Below, one piece after another: positions 23,176-32,548 of a stretch of DNA of 64,000 nt (position 1 is its first letter; the number at the start of each line of letters is the position of its first letter). Location of the stretch: positions 1-64,000 of the forward strand of contig NZ_KB900370.1 in the NCBI RefSeq assembly GCF_000378725.1. The letters run 5' to 3'. This DNA is from Peptoniphilus lacrimalis DSM 7455 (lineage in GTDB: Bacteria; Bacillota; Clostridia; Tissierellales; Peptoniphilaceae). Below the pieces are notes generated by a model. That model was not told the origin of the DNA. It searched no databases and saw only the letters and a program-made list of their open reading frames with translations. Both the position numbers and the translations under genes were made by a program.

Positions 23176-24228
23176 TTGAAAACAAGCATTATTAAATTAA
23201 GCGAAAAAGATATAGATAAGGATAAAAAAGAATTAAAAAAAATAACCGAAACTTTTAAAGAAGGGGGATTAGTTGTTTTTCCGACTGAAACAGTTTATGG
23301 ATTAGGTGCAAACGGCTTAGATAAGGAAGCTGTGAAAAAAATTTATGAAGCTAAAGGTCGTCCTAATGACAACCCATCAATTCTTCATATTGCAAAAACT
23401 TCACAGTTAGATGAGTTAGTCAGTGAAATTCCAAAAATTGCAAAAAAATGTATAAATAATTTTTGGCCAGGACCGTTGACTATAATTTTTAAAAAGTCTG
23501 GTATTGTTCCTATGGAAGTTACGGGAGGACTTGATACTGTTGCTATAAGAATGCCGTCAAATAAAATTGCAGCAAAAATTTTAAAAAATGTAAATTTGCC
23601 AATAGCAGCGCCTTCTGCCAACATTTCTGGACGACCATCACCCACTAAAGCGAGCCATGTAATTGAAGATTTAATGGGCCGTGTGGATATAATTGTGGAT
23701 GGGGGAAAATCTATTGTTGGAATTGAATCTACAGTTCTTGATGTAACAACAGATCCACCTATGATTTTAAGACCTGGAAAGGTAACATTGGAAGATTTAC
23801 AAAAAATTGATAAGTCCATTGGAATAGATAATACAACTATTGATGCAAAGGATAAGTCAATACCAAAATCTCCGGGGCAAAAATACAAACACTATGCCCC
23901 AAAGGGAGTGGCAACTTGCTTTGTCGGTGAGATGGATGGAATTGTAAATGAGATAAATAAAAGAATAAAAAATTCAAAGGGTAAGGTTGCGGTTCTTGCT
24001 ACCAGCCAAAATCTTGACAAGTATGTGGGAGCCGACCTTATCTTAAATTTAGGAGATAGAGATAATCTTGAAGAAGTAGCAAATTCTTTATTTGACCTTT
24101 TGAGAAAGTGCGATGAAGAAAAAGTTGATGTAATTTTCGCTGAAGGATTTGAATTAAAGGGTATGGGCCTAAGTATTATGAATAGACTTCTTAAAGCCTG
24201 TGCCGGTAGGGTTGTAATTGGACTTTAA
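23176..24228 (+). CDS. tsaC: L-threonylcarbamoyladenylate synthase (Sua5/TsaC2 type)
   Basis: The 350-residue protein is a full-length Sua5-type enzyme. The YrdC domain spans about 1-205 (VVFPTETVYGLGANG, AKGRPNDNPSILHI, IAAPSANISGRPSPT, STVLDVT). A linker with SPGQKYKHYAPKG leads to the C-terminal Sua5 domain (KVAVLATSQNL to NRLLKACAGR). It makes threonylcarbamoyl-AMP from Thr, bicarbonate and ATP for the t6A37 modification of ANN-decoding tRNAs. The start is TTG with AGAGGTG upstream; no ATG fits the conserved N-terminus. Head of an operon with rpiB and upp. Confidence 0.93.
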   Translation: MKTSIIKLSEKDIDKDKKELKKITETFKEGGLVVFPTETVYGLGANGLDKEAVKKIYEAKGRPNDNPSILHIAKTSQLDELVSEIPKIAKKCINNFWPGPLTIIFKKSGIVPMEVTGGLDTVAIRMPSNKIAAKILKNVNLPIAAPSANISGRPSPTKASHVIEDLMGRVDIIVDGGKSIVGIESTVLDVTTDPPMILRPGKVTLEDLQKIDKSIGIDNTTIDAKDKSIPKSPGQKYKHYAPKGVATCFVGEMDGIVNEINKRIKNSKGKVAVLATSQNLDKYVGADLILNLGDRDNLEEVANSLFDLLRKCDEEKVDVIFAEGFELKGMGLSIMNRLLKACAGRVVIGL

Positions 24229-24237
24229 GGAGGTAAA

Positions 24238-24672
24238 ATGAAAATAGCATTAGGTAGCGACCATGCAGGATTTCATCTCAAAGAAGACATTAAAAAATAT
24301 TTGCAAGAAAAACAAATAGAAACAATAGATTGTGGAAGTTTTTCTGATCAAAGATGTGATTATCCTGATTTTGGACATAAAGTCGCAAAGACAGTTCAAA
24401 ATGGAAGTGTTGATTACGGAATAGTTATTTGCGGTTCAGGCATCGGAATTTCAATATCTGCCAATAAGGTAAAAGGAATAAGATGTGCCCTTTGCTCAGA
24501 ACCATTGAGCGCAAAGCTTTCTAGAAATCATAATAATTGCAATATGCTTGCTATGGGAGCAAGATTAATAGGGCTTGATATGGCAAAAGAAATTGTAGAT
24601 ACTTTTGTTCAAAGCAAATTTGAAGGCGGTAGACATATAAGAAGAGTAGAAAAAATAGAGGAGGATTTATGA
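24238..24672 (+). CDS. rpiB: Ribose-5-phosphate isomerase B
   Basis: The 144-residue protein shows the RpiB signatures [10 protein letters not shown] at the N-terminus, [18 protein letters not shown] with the active-site Cys, and [19 protein letters not shown]. It interconverts ribulose-5-phosphate and ribose-5-phosphate, the precursor of PRPP, which the next gene's product uses. The RBS AAGGAGG is strong. It overlaps upp by 4 bases (ATGA). Confidence 0.95.
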   Translation: MKIALGSDHAGFHLKEDIKKYLQEKQIETIDCGSFSDQRCDYPDFGHKVAKTVQNGSVDYGIVICGSGIGISISANKVKGIRCALCSEPLSAKLSRNHNNCNMLAMGARLIGLDMAKEIVDTFVQSKFEGGRHIRRVEKIEEDL

Positions 24673-25295
24673 GTTTAAAAATAATGGATCATCCATTAAT
24701 AAAGCATAAGATGACCATACTTAGAAAGAAAGAAACAAGTTCTATGGAATTTAGACAAATAACAACTGAAATTGCAACTCTAATGGGATATGAAGTCACA
24801 AGAGATTTAGAGTTGAGAGATATTGATATTGAAACACCTCTTGAAAAAACGGTTGGTCAAGAAATTTCTGGTAAAAAAATAAGTATAGTTCCAATATTAA
24901 GAGCAGGTATTGGAATGGTTGATGGACTTTTAACAATTGTACCTTCTGCAAGAGTTGGTCATATAGGAATGTATAGGGATCCAGAAACATTAAAACCAGT
25001 AACTTATTATTGCAAACTTCCAAAAGATATTGAAAACAGATTAGTAATTCTTCTTGATCCGATGCTTGCAACAGGAGGAACTTTAGTTGAAGCTATTGAT
25101 GAATTGAAAGCAAAAGGAGCTACAAAGATAAAAAGTTTGAACTTACTTGCAGCACCTGAAGGCATAAAAGCAGTTCAGGAAAAACATCCAGATGTAGATA
25201 TTTATGTTTGTGAAGTTGATAGATGTTTAAATGAACACGGATATATTTTGCCCGGTTTAGGAGATGCCGGAGATAGATTGTTTGGTACAAAATAA
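24669..25295 (+). CDS. upp: Uracil phosphoribosyltransferase
   Basis: The 208-residue protein has family-normal length, the N-terminal [27 protein letters not shown], the PRPP loop [11 protein letters not shown], and the C-terminal [16 protein letters not shown] uracil-binding segment. It makes UMP from uracil and PRPP (pyrimidine salvage). rpiB upstream supplies the PRPP pathway. Confidence 0.96.
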   Translation: MSLKIMDHPLIKHKMTILRKKETSSMEFRQITTEIATLMGYEVTRDLELRDIDIETPLEKTVGQEISGKKISIVPILRAGIGMVDGLLTIVPSARVGHIGMYRDPETLKPVTYYCKLPKDIENRLVILLDPMLATGGTLVEAIDELKAKGATKIKSLNLLAAPEGIKAVQEKHPDVDIYVCEVDRCLNEHGYILPGLGDAGDRLFGTK

Positions 25296-25296
25296 T

Positions 25297-26331
25297 ATGA
25301 TAATTAAATATTATTTAAAGCCTTTTTTATTAGCCTTTGTTTTCACTTTACTTATAACACCAGTAGTTATATACCTTGCAAAAAAGTTTAATTTTCTAGA
25401 TATACCAAAGGACAACAGAAGGATGCACAATAAACCTATGCCCATAGGTGGTGGCTTGGGAATGTATATAGTAATAAGTATCCTCAGTATTTATTTTTTA
25501 AAATTAGACAGGATGCTTGTTATGTTGCTTATAGGTTCAACTATTATTGTTGTTTCAGGACTTATTGATGATAAGAAAAGTTTGAGTCCAAAGATGAAAC
25601 TTTTATTTCAGGTTCTTGCAGCGGTATGCTTGATAATAGGTGGGGTAAAAATAGAATTTTTTACAAATCCTTTTGAAGCTGAACAAATGCTAGAACTTAT
25701 AAATTTACTTTCAATACCGATAACAATTTTTTGGGTATGTGGAATCACAAATACTATTAATTTGATAGATGGATTAGATGGTTTGGCAGCAGGTATATCA
25801 ATGATATGTGCCATATCAATGTTTTTTATCACGAGAAGAATAAACCATATAGCAGTTACCTTTATTTGTGTTCTAGTTGCAGGTGCGTGTTTGGGATTTT
25901 TGCCTTACAATTTTAACCCAGCAAAAATATTTATGGGGGATACAGGAGCCTTATACTTAGGTTTTATGCTTTCTTTTATAACAATTCAAGGAGTAATGAA
26001 ACAAGCAGCTATACTGATGATGTTTGTTCCTCTCTTAGCCCTAGGAGTGCCTGTTTTTGATACAGCCTTTGCTATGGTTAGAAGAAAATTGCATGGAAAA
26101 TCAATAGTGGAAGCTGATAAAGGTCATCTTCATCATAGACTACTAGCAAAAGGATTAAATCAAAAACAAACAGTATTAATCTTATATAGCATTTCTATTA
26201 TATTTGGAATTTTGGCTAATTTTATTGCTGATTTCAAATCTCAAGTAGGTTTAATCGTTTCAATTCTAATAATAGTTGCTATAATATTAATAGGAATATT
26301 TAGTGGAATGATTTCAAATAAGGAGGAATAA
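25297..26331 (+). CDS. WecA/TagO-type undecaprenyl-phosphate GlcNAc-1-phosphate transferase
   Basis: From the ATG at 25297, one base after the upp stop, the protein has 344 residues and about ten membrane helices. Catalytic motifs of the MraY/WecA superfamily are visible: LIDDKKSLSPK, NLIDGLDGLAAGIS, FMGDTGALYLGF and the WecA-type His loop EADKGHLHHRLL. The family loads GlcNAc-1-phosphate onto undecaprenyl phosphate to start wall teichoic acid or other surface glycans. The next gene, wecB, makes ManNAc nucleotide, the second sugar of the usual teichoic acid linkage unit. The N-terminus could extend upstream inside upp, but no RBS supports that. Confidence 0.9.
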   Translation: MIIKYYLKPFLLAFVFTLLITPVVIYLAKKFNFLDIPKDNRRMHNKPMPIGGGLGMYIVISILSIYFLKLDRMLVMLLIGSTIIVVSGLIDDKKSLSPKMKLLFQVLAAVCLIIGGVKIEFFTNPFEAEQMLELINLLSIPITIFWVCGITNTINLIDGLDGLAAGISMICAISMFFITRRINHIAVTFICVLVAGACLGFLPYNFNPAKIFMGDTGALYLGFMLSFITIQGVMKQAAILMMFVPLLALGVPVFDTAFAMVRRKLHGKSIVEADKGHLHHRLLAKGLNQKQTVLILYSISIIFGILANFIADFKSQVGLIVSILIIVAIILIGIFSGMISNKEE

Positions 26332-27438
26332 ATGAAAGTTTTATTTGTATTTGGAACCAGACCTGAAGCAATAAAAATGGCTCCTGTTATAAAAGAAATT
26401 GAAAAACACAAAAACATTGAAAGTTTAATATGTGTAACTGGTCAACATAGACAGATGCTTGACCAAGTTTTAAAAATTTTTAATATTAAACCCGATTTTG
26501 ACTTAAATATTTTTAAAAAAGGACAAAGTCTTACAGATATTACAACACAAAGTCTACGAGGACTTGAAAATATTTTAGATGAGCAAAAACCGGATATACT
26601 TTTAGTGCAAGGAGATACAACAACTGTATTTGCTGCGGCACTTGCAGCTTTTTATAAAAAAATAAAAATAGGCCATATAGAAGCAGGTCTAAGGTCAGGA
26701 AATATTTATTCACCATATCCTGAGGAAGCAAATAGGAAATTAGTATCAGTAATTTCAAACTTTAATTTTGCCCCAACACAAAACAATAAAAATAATCTCT
26801 TGAAGGAAGGATATGATGAAAAGAATATTTTTGTTACTGGAAATACAGTGATTGATGCTCTAAAATATACGGTAAAAGATAACTACAAATTTGAAAATGA
26901 CTTGTTAAATAATATTGACTATAAAAATAAAGATGTAATATTACTCACATCACACAGACGTGAAAATTGGGGAAAACCCATGGAAGATATATTTTCAGCC
27001 TTTTCAGAAATAGTTAATGAAAGAGAAAATGTAGAAGTAATATTTCCTATGCATCTAAATCCTCTTATAAGAGAGATTGCTCACAGACATTTTGATGGTT
27101 TAGATAGAGTTCATTTAATTGAACCCCTATCATACCTACCTTTTTCAAACTTGATGAATAAGGTTAAATTTGTTGTAACTGATTCTGGAGGAGTTCAAGA
27201 AGAAGCCCCATCTTTGGGTAAACCTGTTTTAGTAATTAGAAATGAAACAGAAAGAAGAGAGGGTGTAGAAGCTGGAACTGCAAAGCTAATCGGTGTAAAT
27301 AAAGAAAATGTATATAAAAATATCATAGAACTTCTAGACAATAAAAAAGTTTATGATAAAATGAGTAAGGCTGTAAATCCTTATGGAGATGGGAAAGCTT
27401 CTATACGAATTGTAGAAATTTTAGAAAAAAATATATAA
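26332..27438 (+). CDS. wecB: UDP-N-acetylglucosamine 2-epimerase (non-hydrolysing)
   Basis: The 368-residue protein begins with the signature FGTRPEAIKMAPVI and contains VTGQHRQMLD, VQGDTTTVFA, GHIEAGLRSG, PEEANRK, LTSHRRENWG and TDSGGVQEEAPSLGKP. It converts UDP-GlcNAc to UDP-ManNAc for teichoic acid linkage units or capsule (also called mnaA). It follows the WecA-like gene without a gap and has AAGGAGG upstream. The terminator at 27471-27491 ends the operon. Confidence 0.95.
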   Translation: MKVLFVFGTRPEAIKMAPVIKEIEKHKNIESLICVTGQHRQMLDQVLKIFNIKPDFDLNIFKKGQSLTDITTQSLRGLENILDEQKPDILLVQGDTTTVFAAALAAFYKKIKIGHIEAGLRSGNIYSPYPEEANRKLVSVISNFNFAPTQNNKNNLLKEGYDEKNIFVTGNTVIDALKYTVKDNYKFENDLLNNIDYKNKDVILLTSHRRENWGKPMEDIFSAFSEIVNERENVEVIFPMHLNPLIREIAHRHFDGLDRVHLIEPLSYLPFSNLMNKVKFVVTDSGGVQEEAPSLGKPVLVIRNETERREGVEAGTAKLIGVNKENVYKNIIELLDNKKVYDKMSKAVNPYGDGKASIRIVEILEKNI

Positions 27439-27470
27439 ATTTTTTTCAAAATGTAAAATTGGTGAAAAAC

Positions 27471-27501
27471 GTCTATTATTAGACTTTTTTTAGGGTATAA
27501 T
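27471..27501 (+). terminator. Short terminator followed at once by the next operon's -10
   Basis: GTCTA (27471-27475) pairs with TAGAC (27480-27484) around TTAT, then seven T (27485-27491). A TATAAT (27496-27501) follows and probably drives the maoC-thlA-crt-hbd operon. The stem is short, so some read-through is likely. Confidence 0.6.
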
Positions 27502-27529
27502 ATGAGTGAAATGTCTAAGGAGGTAAAAC

Positions 27530-27946
27530 ATGAAAGGGAAAACCATGGACCAAATTAAAATTGGAGACAGTGCCAGTTTTACGAAGACAATTACGGAAAG
27601 TGATGTATATACCTATGCTGGTATTACAGGAGATTTAAATCCAGCCCATATCAATGAGGTAGAAGCTGAAAAAGGAATCTTTAAAACAAGAGTAGCCCAC
27701 GGTATGCTAACAGCAGGGCTTGTATCTGCGGTTTTAGGAATGCAACTTCCTGGACCTGGAACTATTTACCTTGGGCAAGAATTAAAATTCACCAAACCTG
27801 TTTATTTTGGTGACACCATAACTGCAAAAGTTGAGGCCACTGAAATCATTAAGGAAAAAATTTTAAAATTAAAAACAACATGCACAAATCAAAAAGGTGA
27901 AGTAGTTTTAGAAGGAGTGGCAAGTGTTATGCCACCACGTGCATGA
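27530..27946 (+). CDS. MaoC-family (R)-specific enoyl-CoA hydratase-like protein
   Basis: The 138-residue hotdog-fold protein has the catalytic MaoC/PhaJ motif [10 protein letters not shown] (Asp and His) followed by [17 protein letters not shown] and [16 protein letters not shown]. PhaJ-type enzymes hydrate crotonyl-CoA to (R)-3-hydroxybutyryl-CoA. It is the first gene of a thiolase-crotonase-dehydrogenase operon, with a strong AAGGAGG RBS. Crt encoded two genes downstream uses the opposite (S) stereochemistry, so the pair could interconvert both forms. Confidence 0.87.
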   Translation: MKGKTMDQIKIGDSASFTKTITESDVYTYAGITGDLNPAHINEVEAEKGIFKTRVAHGMLTAGLVSAVLGMQLPGPGTIYLGQELKFTKPVYFGDTITAKVEATEIIKEKILKLKTTCTNQKGEVVLEGVASVMPPRA

Positions 27947-27959
27947 CAAGGAGGAAAAA

Positions 27960-29147
27960 ATGGAAGATAGAATAGTTATAGCATCAGCAGCAAGAACTCC
28001 AGTAGGTGCTTTTGGTGGAGCATTTAAAACAGTAGGACCTGTAGAATTAGGTATCGTAGCTGTAAAAGAAGCAATGAAGAGAGCGAAAGTATCTCCAGAA
28101 ATGATTGATGAAGCTTACATTGGAAATGTTTTGCAAGCAGGACAAGGACAAAACGTTGCAAGACAAATAGTTTTAGGTTCTGGAATTCCAAAAGAATGTC
28201 CAGCAGTAACAATAAATATAGTTTGTGGTTCAGGTCTAAGAGCAGTTTCACTTGCAGCCCAAGTAATAAAAGCTGGAGATGCAGAAATTGTTTTAGCTGG
28301 TGGTAGTGAAAGTATGTCAGCTTCAATGTATGGTATTCCAAGCTCTAGATGGGGAGCAAGAATGAATGACAAAACATTAGTTGACTTAATGATCAAAGAT
28401 GGTCTTTGGGATGCATTTAATGATTACCACATGGGAATTACAGCAGAAAATGTTGCTGAAAAATATGGAATAACTAGAGAAATGCAAGATGAATTAGCTT
28501 GCAGATCTCAAAATAACGCTTCAAGAGCAAGAGCAGAAGGAAGATTTAAAGACGAAATCGTACCTGTTGAAGTTAAGGGACGTAAGGGAAAAGTTACAGT
28601 AGTTGAAGATGATGAATTTATTAGAGATGGAGTAACTGTAGAATCCTTAGCTAAATTAAAACCAGCTTTCAAAAAAGAAGGCGGTACAGTAACAGCAGGT
28701 AATGCTTCAGGTATAAACGATGGAGCAGCTATGTTAATAGTTATGAAAGAATCTAAGGCTAAAGAACTTGGAGTAACTCCACTTGCATACATTATTTCTT
28801 ATGCAACTTGTGGTGTTGATCCTAAGGTTATGGGTACAGGACCTATTCCATCATCAACAAAAGCTCTTAAGTTAGCAGGACTTACAGCAGATGACTTAGA
28901 CTTAATTGAAGCAAATGAAGCTTTTGCAGCACAAGCTTGTGCAGTAAATCAAGTTATGAAATTTGATATTTCTAAAGTTAATGTAAATGGTGGAGCTATA
29001 GCAATTGGTCACCCAATTGGAGCAAGTGGCGCAAGAATTTTGACAACTTTACTATACGAAATGCAAAAAAGAGATTCTAAGAAGGGTCTTGCAACTCTTT
29101 GTATAGGCGGAGGCATGGGAACTGCTTTAGTTGTCGGAAGGGACTAA
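27960..29147 (+). CDS. thlA: Acetyl-CoA C-acetyltransferase (thiolase)
   Basis: From the ATG at 27960 (RBS AAGGAGG) the protein has 395 residues. The nucleophile is Cys89 in [28 protein letters not shown] contains the catalytic His and CIGGGMG the second Cys. It condenses two acetyl-CoA to acetoacetyl-CoA, the first step of butyrate formation. The upstream in-frame ATG at 27924 overlaps maoC and has no RBS. Codon use is strongly biased to A-ending codons, consistent with high expression. Confidence 0.95.
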   Translation: MEDRIVIASAARTPVGAFGGAFKTVGPVELGIVAVKEAMKRAKVSPEMIDEAYIGNVLQAGQGQNVARQIVLGSGIPKECPAVTINIVCGSGLRAVSLAAQVIKAGDAEIVLAGGSESMSASMYGIPSSRWGARMNDKTLVDLMIKDGLWDAFNDYHMGITAENVAEKYGITREMQDELACRSQNNASRARAEGRFKDEIVPVEVKGRKGKVTVVEDDEFIRDGVTVESLAKLKPAFKKEGGTVTAGNASGINDGAAMLIVMKESKAKELGVTPLAYIISYATCGVDPKVMGTGPIPSSTKALKLAGLTADDLDLIEANEAFAAQACAVNQVMKFDISKVNVNGGAIAIGHPIGASGARILTTLLYEMQKRDSKKGLATLCIGGGMGTALVVGRD

Positions 29148-29148
29148 A

Positions 29149-29931
29149 ATGGATTATAAATATTTGAAGGTTGATTGTAAGGACAATGGAATAGTTGTCC
29201 TTACAATTTCTAGAGAGAAAACATTAAACTCTTTAAATACTGAAGTATTAAAAGAACTTAGCGATTTTTTTGACAATATATTTGAAGACGATGAAGTAAA
29301 TGTAGTAATTTTAACAGGTGCAGGAAAATCTTTTGTAGCTGGTGCAGATATTGGTGAAATGGCTACACTTTCAGCTACTGAAGGCTATGATTTCGGTAAG
29401 CTTGGTATGGATACGCTTATGAAAATAGAAAAAGGCAAGAAACCTGTAATTGCTGCTGTAAATGGATATGCCCTTGGCGGTGGATGCGAAATTGCCTTAG
29501 CCTGTGATATAAGAATTGCATCAAAACGTGCTAAATTTGGACAACCTGAAGTAGGCTTAGGTATTATTCCAGGCTTCGGTGGTACTCAAAGGCTTATAAG
29601 AGCAATAGGACCAGGATATGCTAAAGAAATGATATTCACAGCAAAAATGATTGATGCTGAACAAGCAGAAAGATGGGGACTTGTAAATCACGTTTACGAA
29701 GCTGATGAGCTTTTAGATAAGGCTTTAGAAATGGCAGAATTAATAGCAAGCAAAGCACCAAAGGCAATTCAATATTCAAAATCAGCCATAGAAAGTGGTT
29801 CTCAAACAGATATTGAAACAGCAATGGAAATTGAAAGAACATCTTTTGGTCTTTTGTTCTCAACAGATGACCAAAGAGAGGGTATGAATGCCTTTTTAAA
29901 TAAGAAAAAGGCTAATTTTATTGGTAAATAA
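29149..29931 (+). CDS. crt: Enoyl-CoA hydratase / crotonase
   Basis: From the ATG at 29149, one base after the thlA stop and preceded by GGAAGGGA, the protein has 260 residues. Crotonase-fold motifs are TGAGKSFVAGADIGEM (oxyanion-hole loop), VNGYALGGGCEIALACDI and GQPEVGLGIIPGFGGTQR, the latter carrying catalytic Glu residues. It interconverts (S)-3-hydroxybutyryl-CoA and crotonyl-CoA. Operon context with thlA and hbd supports a crt role in butyrate-type metabolism. Confidence 0.93.
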   Translation: MDYKYLKVDCKDNGIVVLTISREKTLNSLNTEVLKELSDFFDNIFEDDEVNVVILTGAGKSFVAGADIGEMATLSATEGYDFGKLGMDTLMKIEKGKKPVIAAVNGYALGGGCEIALACDIRIASKRAKFGQPEVGLGIIPGFGGTQRLIRAIGPGYAKEMIFTAKMIDAEQAERWGLVNHVYEADELLDKALEMAELIASKAPKAIQYSKSAIESGSQTDIETAMEIERTSFGLLFSTDDQREGMNAFLNKKKANFIGK

Positions 29932-29940
29932 GGAGAAAAA

Positions 29941-30777
29941 ATGAAAATAGCTGTAATTGGTTCAGGCACCATGGGCGCAGGAATTGCACAATCAATGGCT
30001 GCCTATCACCAAGTTGTTGTAAGAGATATAAATCCAGATGCACTAAAAAATGCAATGGAAAAAATAAAAAAAGGATACGAAAAAAATGTATCAAAAGAAA
30101 GAATGACAAAAGAAGAAATGGAAAAAGCCATTTCAAATATAACTTTGTCACCAAATATTGAAGATATTAAGGATTGCGACTTAATTATAGAAGCAGCAAC
30201 AGAAAATCCTAAGATAAAAAAATCAATATTTGCTGAATTAGATGAAGTTTGTCAAGAAAAAACAATCCTTGCTTCAAACACATCTTCATTATCAATAACA
30301 GATATTGGTCAAGCAACAAAAAGGCCTGAAAAAGTTATAGGAATGCACTTCTTCAATCCAGTTCCTCTAATGAAATTAGTAGAAGTAATTTCAGGACAAA
30401 AAACTGATGCAAAAGTTAAAGAAACAATAATTAACCTTGCAAAAGAAATAGGAAAGACTCCAGTTGAAGTTGAAGAAGCACCAGGATTTGTTGTAAATAG
30501 AATTCTTATACCAATGATAAATGAAGCTATTGGAATCTATGCAGAAGGAGTAGCTTCAAAAGAAGATATAGATACAGCAATGAAACTTGGAGCTAATCAC
30601 CCAATGGGACCACTTGAACTTGGAGATTTAGTAGGACTAGATATAGTTCTTGCAATTATGGAAGTTCTTTATAGCGAATTTGCTGATCCAAAATACAGAC
30701 CACATCCATTACTTAAAAAGATGGTTAGAGCAGGTCTATTGGGTAGAAAAACTAAAGAAGGTTTTTATAAATATTAA
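29941..30777 (+). CDS. hbd: 3-hydroxybutyryl-CoA dehydrogenase
   Basis: The 278-residue protein has the Rossmann motif GSGTMGAGIAQ at its start, then SNTSSLSITDI, GMHFFNPVPLMKLVEVI (His of the His-Glu pair), FVVNRILIPMINEA and the C-terminal ANHPMGPLELGDLVGLD. It reduces acetoacetyl-CoA to (S)-3-hydroxybutyryl-CoA. Last gene of the operon, closed by the terminator at 30808-30850. The bcd/etfAB and acyl-transfer genes needed to finish butyrate are not in this window. Confidence 0.95.
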   Translation: MKIAVIGSGTMGAGIAQSMAAYHQVVVRDINPDALKNAMEKIKKGYEKNVSKERMTKEEMEKAISNITLSPNIEDIKDCDLIIEAATENPKIKKSIFAELDEVCQEKTILASNTSSLSITDIGQATKRPEKVIGMHFFNPVPLMKLVEVISGQKTDAKVKETIINLAKEIGKTPVEVEEAPGFVVNRILIPMINEAIGIYAEGVASKEDIDTAMKLGANHPMGPLELGDLVGLDIVLAIMEVLYSEFADPKYRPHPLLKKMVRAGLLGRKTKEGFYKY

Positions 30778-30807
30778 TAAAAGACTAAACTCTTATATAT
30801 AAAAAAA

Positions 30808-30850
30808 GAGATGCTAAGGAATAGAAAATCTGTTGTTAGCATCTTTTTTA
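30808..30850 (+). terminator. Terminator of the butyrate-type operon
   Basis: GATGCTAA (30810-30817) pairs with TTAGCATC (30836-30843) around an 18-base loop, followed by seven T. Confidence 0.8.
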
Positions 30851-30946
30851 TTGAGATTTTATATAATATTTCTAAAATAAATAGAACTTATAAGAAATCA
30901 TAAGTAATTTTTATTTAATCATCAAGTAAATTCAACTTTTGTATTA

Positions 30947-31249
30947 TTATTTTTTCGAAAATATACAATACCAAATTACATTTTCTTGTTCGATTATTTT
31001 GTGGGAAGTGTGGGCTGGTATTTCTAAGAAATCTCCTTCTTTTAAGTCTATAATTTCATCATTAATTAATAATTTAGCTTTTCCTCTTGCAACAAGGACA
31101 AGTTCCAAATTTTCTTCTTTCATAAAATCTGTCTTTTGGTTTAAGGACACTATTCTTATAGCTTTTATGTTTTGATTTTCAAAAATAATTTCTTCTATTT
31201 CTTTATCTTCAGAAAAATGTACATTTTCAAATATATTAAATCTTCTCAT
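30947..31249 (-). CDS. Small cupin-domain protein
   Basis: The 100-residue single-domain cupin has ELVLVARGKAKLLINDE and KEGDFLEIPAHTSHKI, where His residues could bind a metal. It is the last gene of a minus-strand ABC importer operon and overlaps the ATPase gene by 14 bases, so it is translationally coupled. Small cupins with importers often act on or sense the imported compound, but the ligand here is unknown. Confidence 0.82.
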   Translation of the reverse strand: MRRFNIFENVHFSEDKEIEEIIFENQNIKAIRIVSLNQKTDFMKEENLELVLVARGKAKLLINDEIIDLKEGDFLEIPAHTSHKIIEQENVIWYCIFSKK

Positions 31250-31811
31250 CTAAATTAATTACCCTTTCTATTCCTAATTTTTTTATGTCATCGTAGTCGT
31301 GGCTGATGTAAATGAGTGTCTTCTTATCTAAAAATAATTTTATGCTATCAAGTATTACTTTTCTAGTTTCATCATCAATTTCTCTTACTGCTTCATCTAA
31401 AATTAGAAGTTGGCAAGGATAAATTAAGGCTCTTAAAAGTGCAAGCCTTCTTTTCATACCTCCTGATAAATTTTTGACCAGGGTATCTGCATTTCCATCT
31501 AATTTCATAAGAGATAAATATTCTTCGCATTTTTCTTTAGTCATGGGACAAATAATATTTAAATTTTCATATGCGGTAAAATCTTCTAAAAGCCTATTTT
31601 CTTGAAAGACTACAGATATTTTATCTGTTACAAAAACTTGCCCCTTATCAGCTTCTATATTTTTTAGTATTAAATTTATAAGTGTAGTTTTACCCACACC
31701 TGTTTTACCAATAATGGCTACTTTTTCGTTTTCTCCAATTTCCAACGAAAAGTTTTCAAATACTTTTTTATTCTTAAATGATTTATAAATATTTTTTAAA
31801 GATACTATCAT
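31236..31811 (-). CDS. ABC importer ATPase (nitrate/sulfonate/taurine type)
   Basis: The protein has 191 residues, shorter than usual for SsuB/TauB (about 250) because the C-terminal part is trimmed. Walker A is GKTGVGKTT (about 35-43), Q-loop VFQENRLL, signature LSGGMKRRLALLRAL, Walker B LLILDEAVREID, switch ISHDYDD. All motor motifs are present, so it should be active. It pairs with the permease gene (4-base overlap). Confidence 0.88.
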   Translation of the reverse strand: MIVSLKNIYKSFKNKKVFENFSLEIGENEKVAIIGKTGVGKTTLINLILKNIEADKGQVFVTDKISVVFQENRLLEDFTAYENLNIICPMTKEKCEEYLSLMKLDGNADTLVKNLSGGMKRRLALLRALIYPCQLLILDEAVREIDDETRKVILDSIKLFLDKKTLIYISHDYDDIKKLGIERVINLDEKI

Positions 31812-32548
31812 AAGAACCTCCTTAAGATGAAAAGGATGATTTTTTCAAAAATTATGGCTATTATCATTGCCACAAAGGTATAAGAAAAAAGATTTGCTAT
31901 ATCTAAATAAACTTTTGATTCATAGAGCATTCTACCAATAGTCTTATCGGCTATTCCGATTACCTCGGCTGAAAGTCCAGCTTTAAAGGAGATGCCCATG
32001 GCAAGAGATGCACCTGAATAAAGATAGGATTTTAAGGAGTGAAGATATATATATTTAAGCTTATTTTTAGTTGATATGGAAAAAATTTTTGCCATTTCTA
32101 AAATCTTATAATCTATGGAAAGTAGACCTTCTAGAATATTTGTATAAAAAATCGCAAAACTCATAATTGCAGGTATAAATACAGATAAGTATTTAGAATT
32201 TAAAAACATCAACAGTAGCATTATAAATGAAACTACAGGTACAGATTTTATAAATTGGACTAGAGGATATATAAAATCTTTAAATGTCTTGAATTTATAT
32301 GAGATAAAGCTAAGTATAACTCCTATAAAAAGTCCTAACAAAAATCCCATAAGAATTTTCCAACTTGTATTAAAAATAGCAAGGTAAAAAGTTTTATCTT
32401 GTAAATTCTCTAAGGTTTTTAAGAAAACTTTAAAAGGAGATACAATCAGTATCTCCTCATTAATTAATAGGGCAAAAATTTGCCAAATTACTATCCAAAA
32501 TATTGCAACTGAAAATTTTTTAAGCTTCTTTGTAGTAGAAGTTTTCAT
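31808..32548 (-). CDS. ABC importer permease (SsuC/TauC/ThiX type)
   Basis: The 246-residue protein has six membrane helices and the EAA-like loop LEMAKIFSISTKNKLKYIYL typical of BPD-type permeases of the nitrate/sulfonate/taurine group. It overlaps both neighbours in the operon. The imported substrate cannot be read from the permease. Confidence 0.88.
   Translation of the reverse strand: MKTSTTKKLKKFSVAIFWIVIWQIFALLINEEILIVSPFKVFLKTLENLQDKTFYLAIFNTSWKILMGFLLGLFIGVILSFISYKFKTFKDFIYPLVQFIKSVPVVSFIMLLLMFLNSKYLSVFIPAIMSFAIFYTNILEGLLSIDYKILEMAKIFSISTKNKLKYIYLHSLKSYLYSGASLAMGISFKAGLSAEVIGIADKTIGRMLYESKVYLDIANLFSYTFVAMIIAIIFEKIILFILRRFL

Noticed and set aside
30939-31175. Plus-strand open frame opposite the cupin gene
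   Set aside because: The minus-strand frame shows clear cupin motifs and operon overlap; this one does not.
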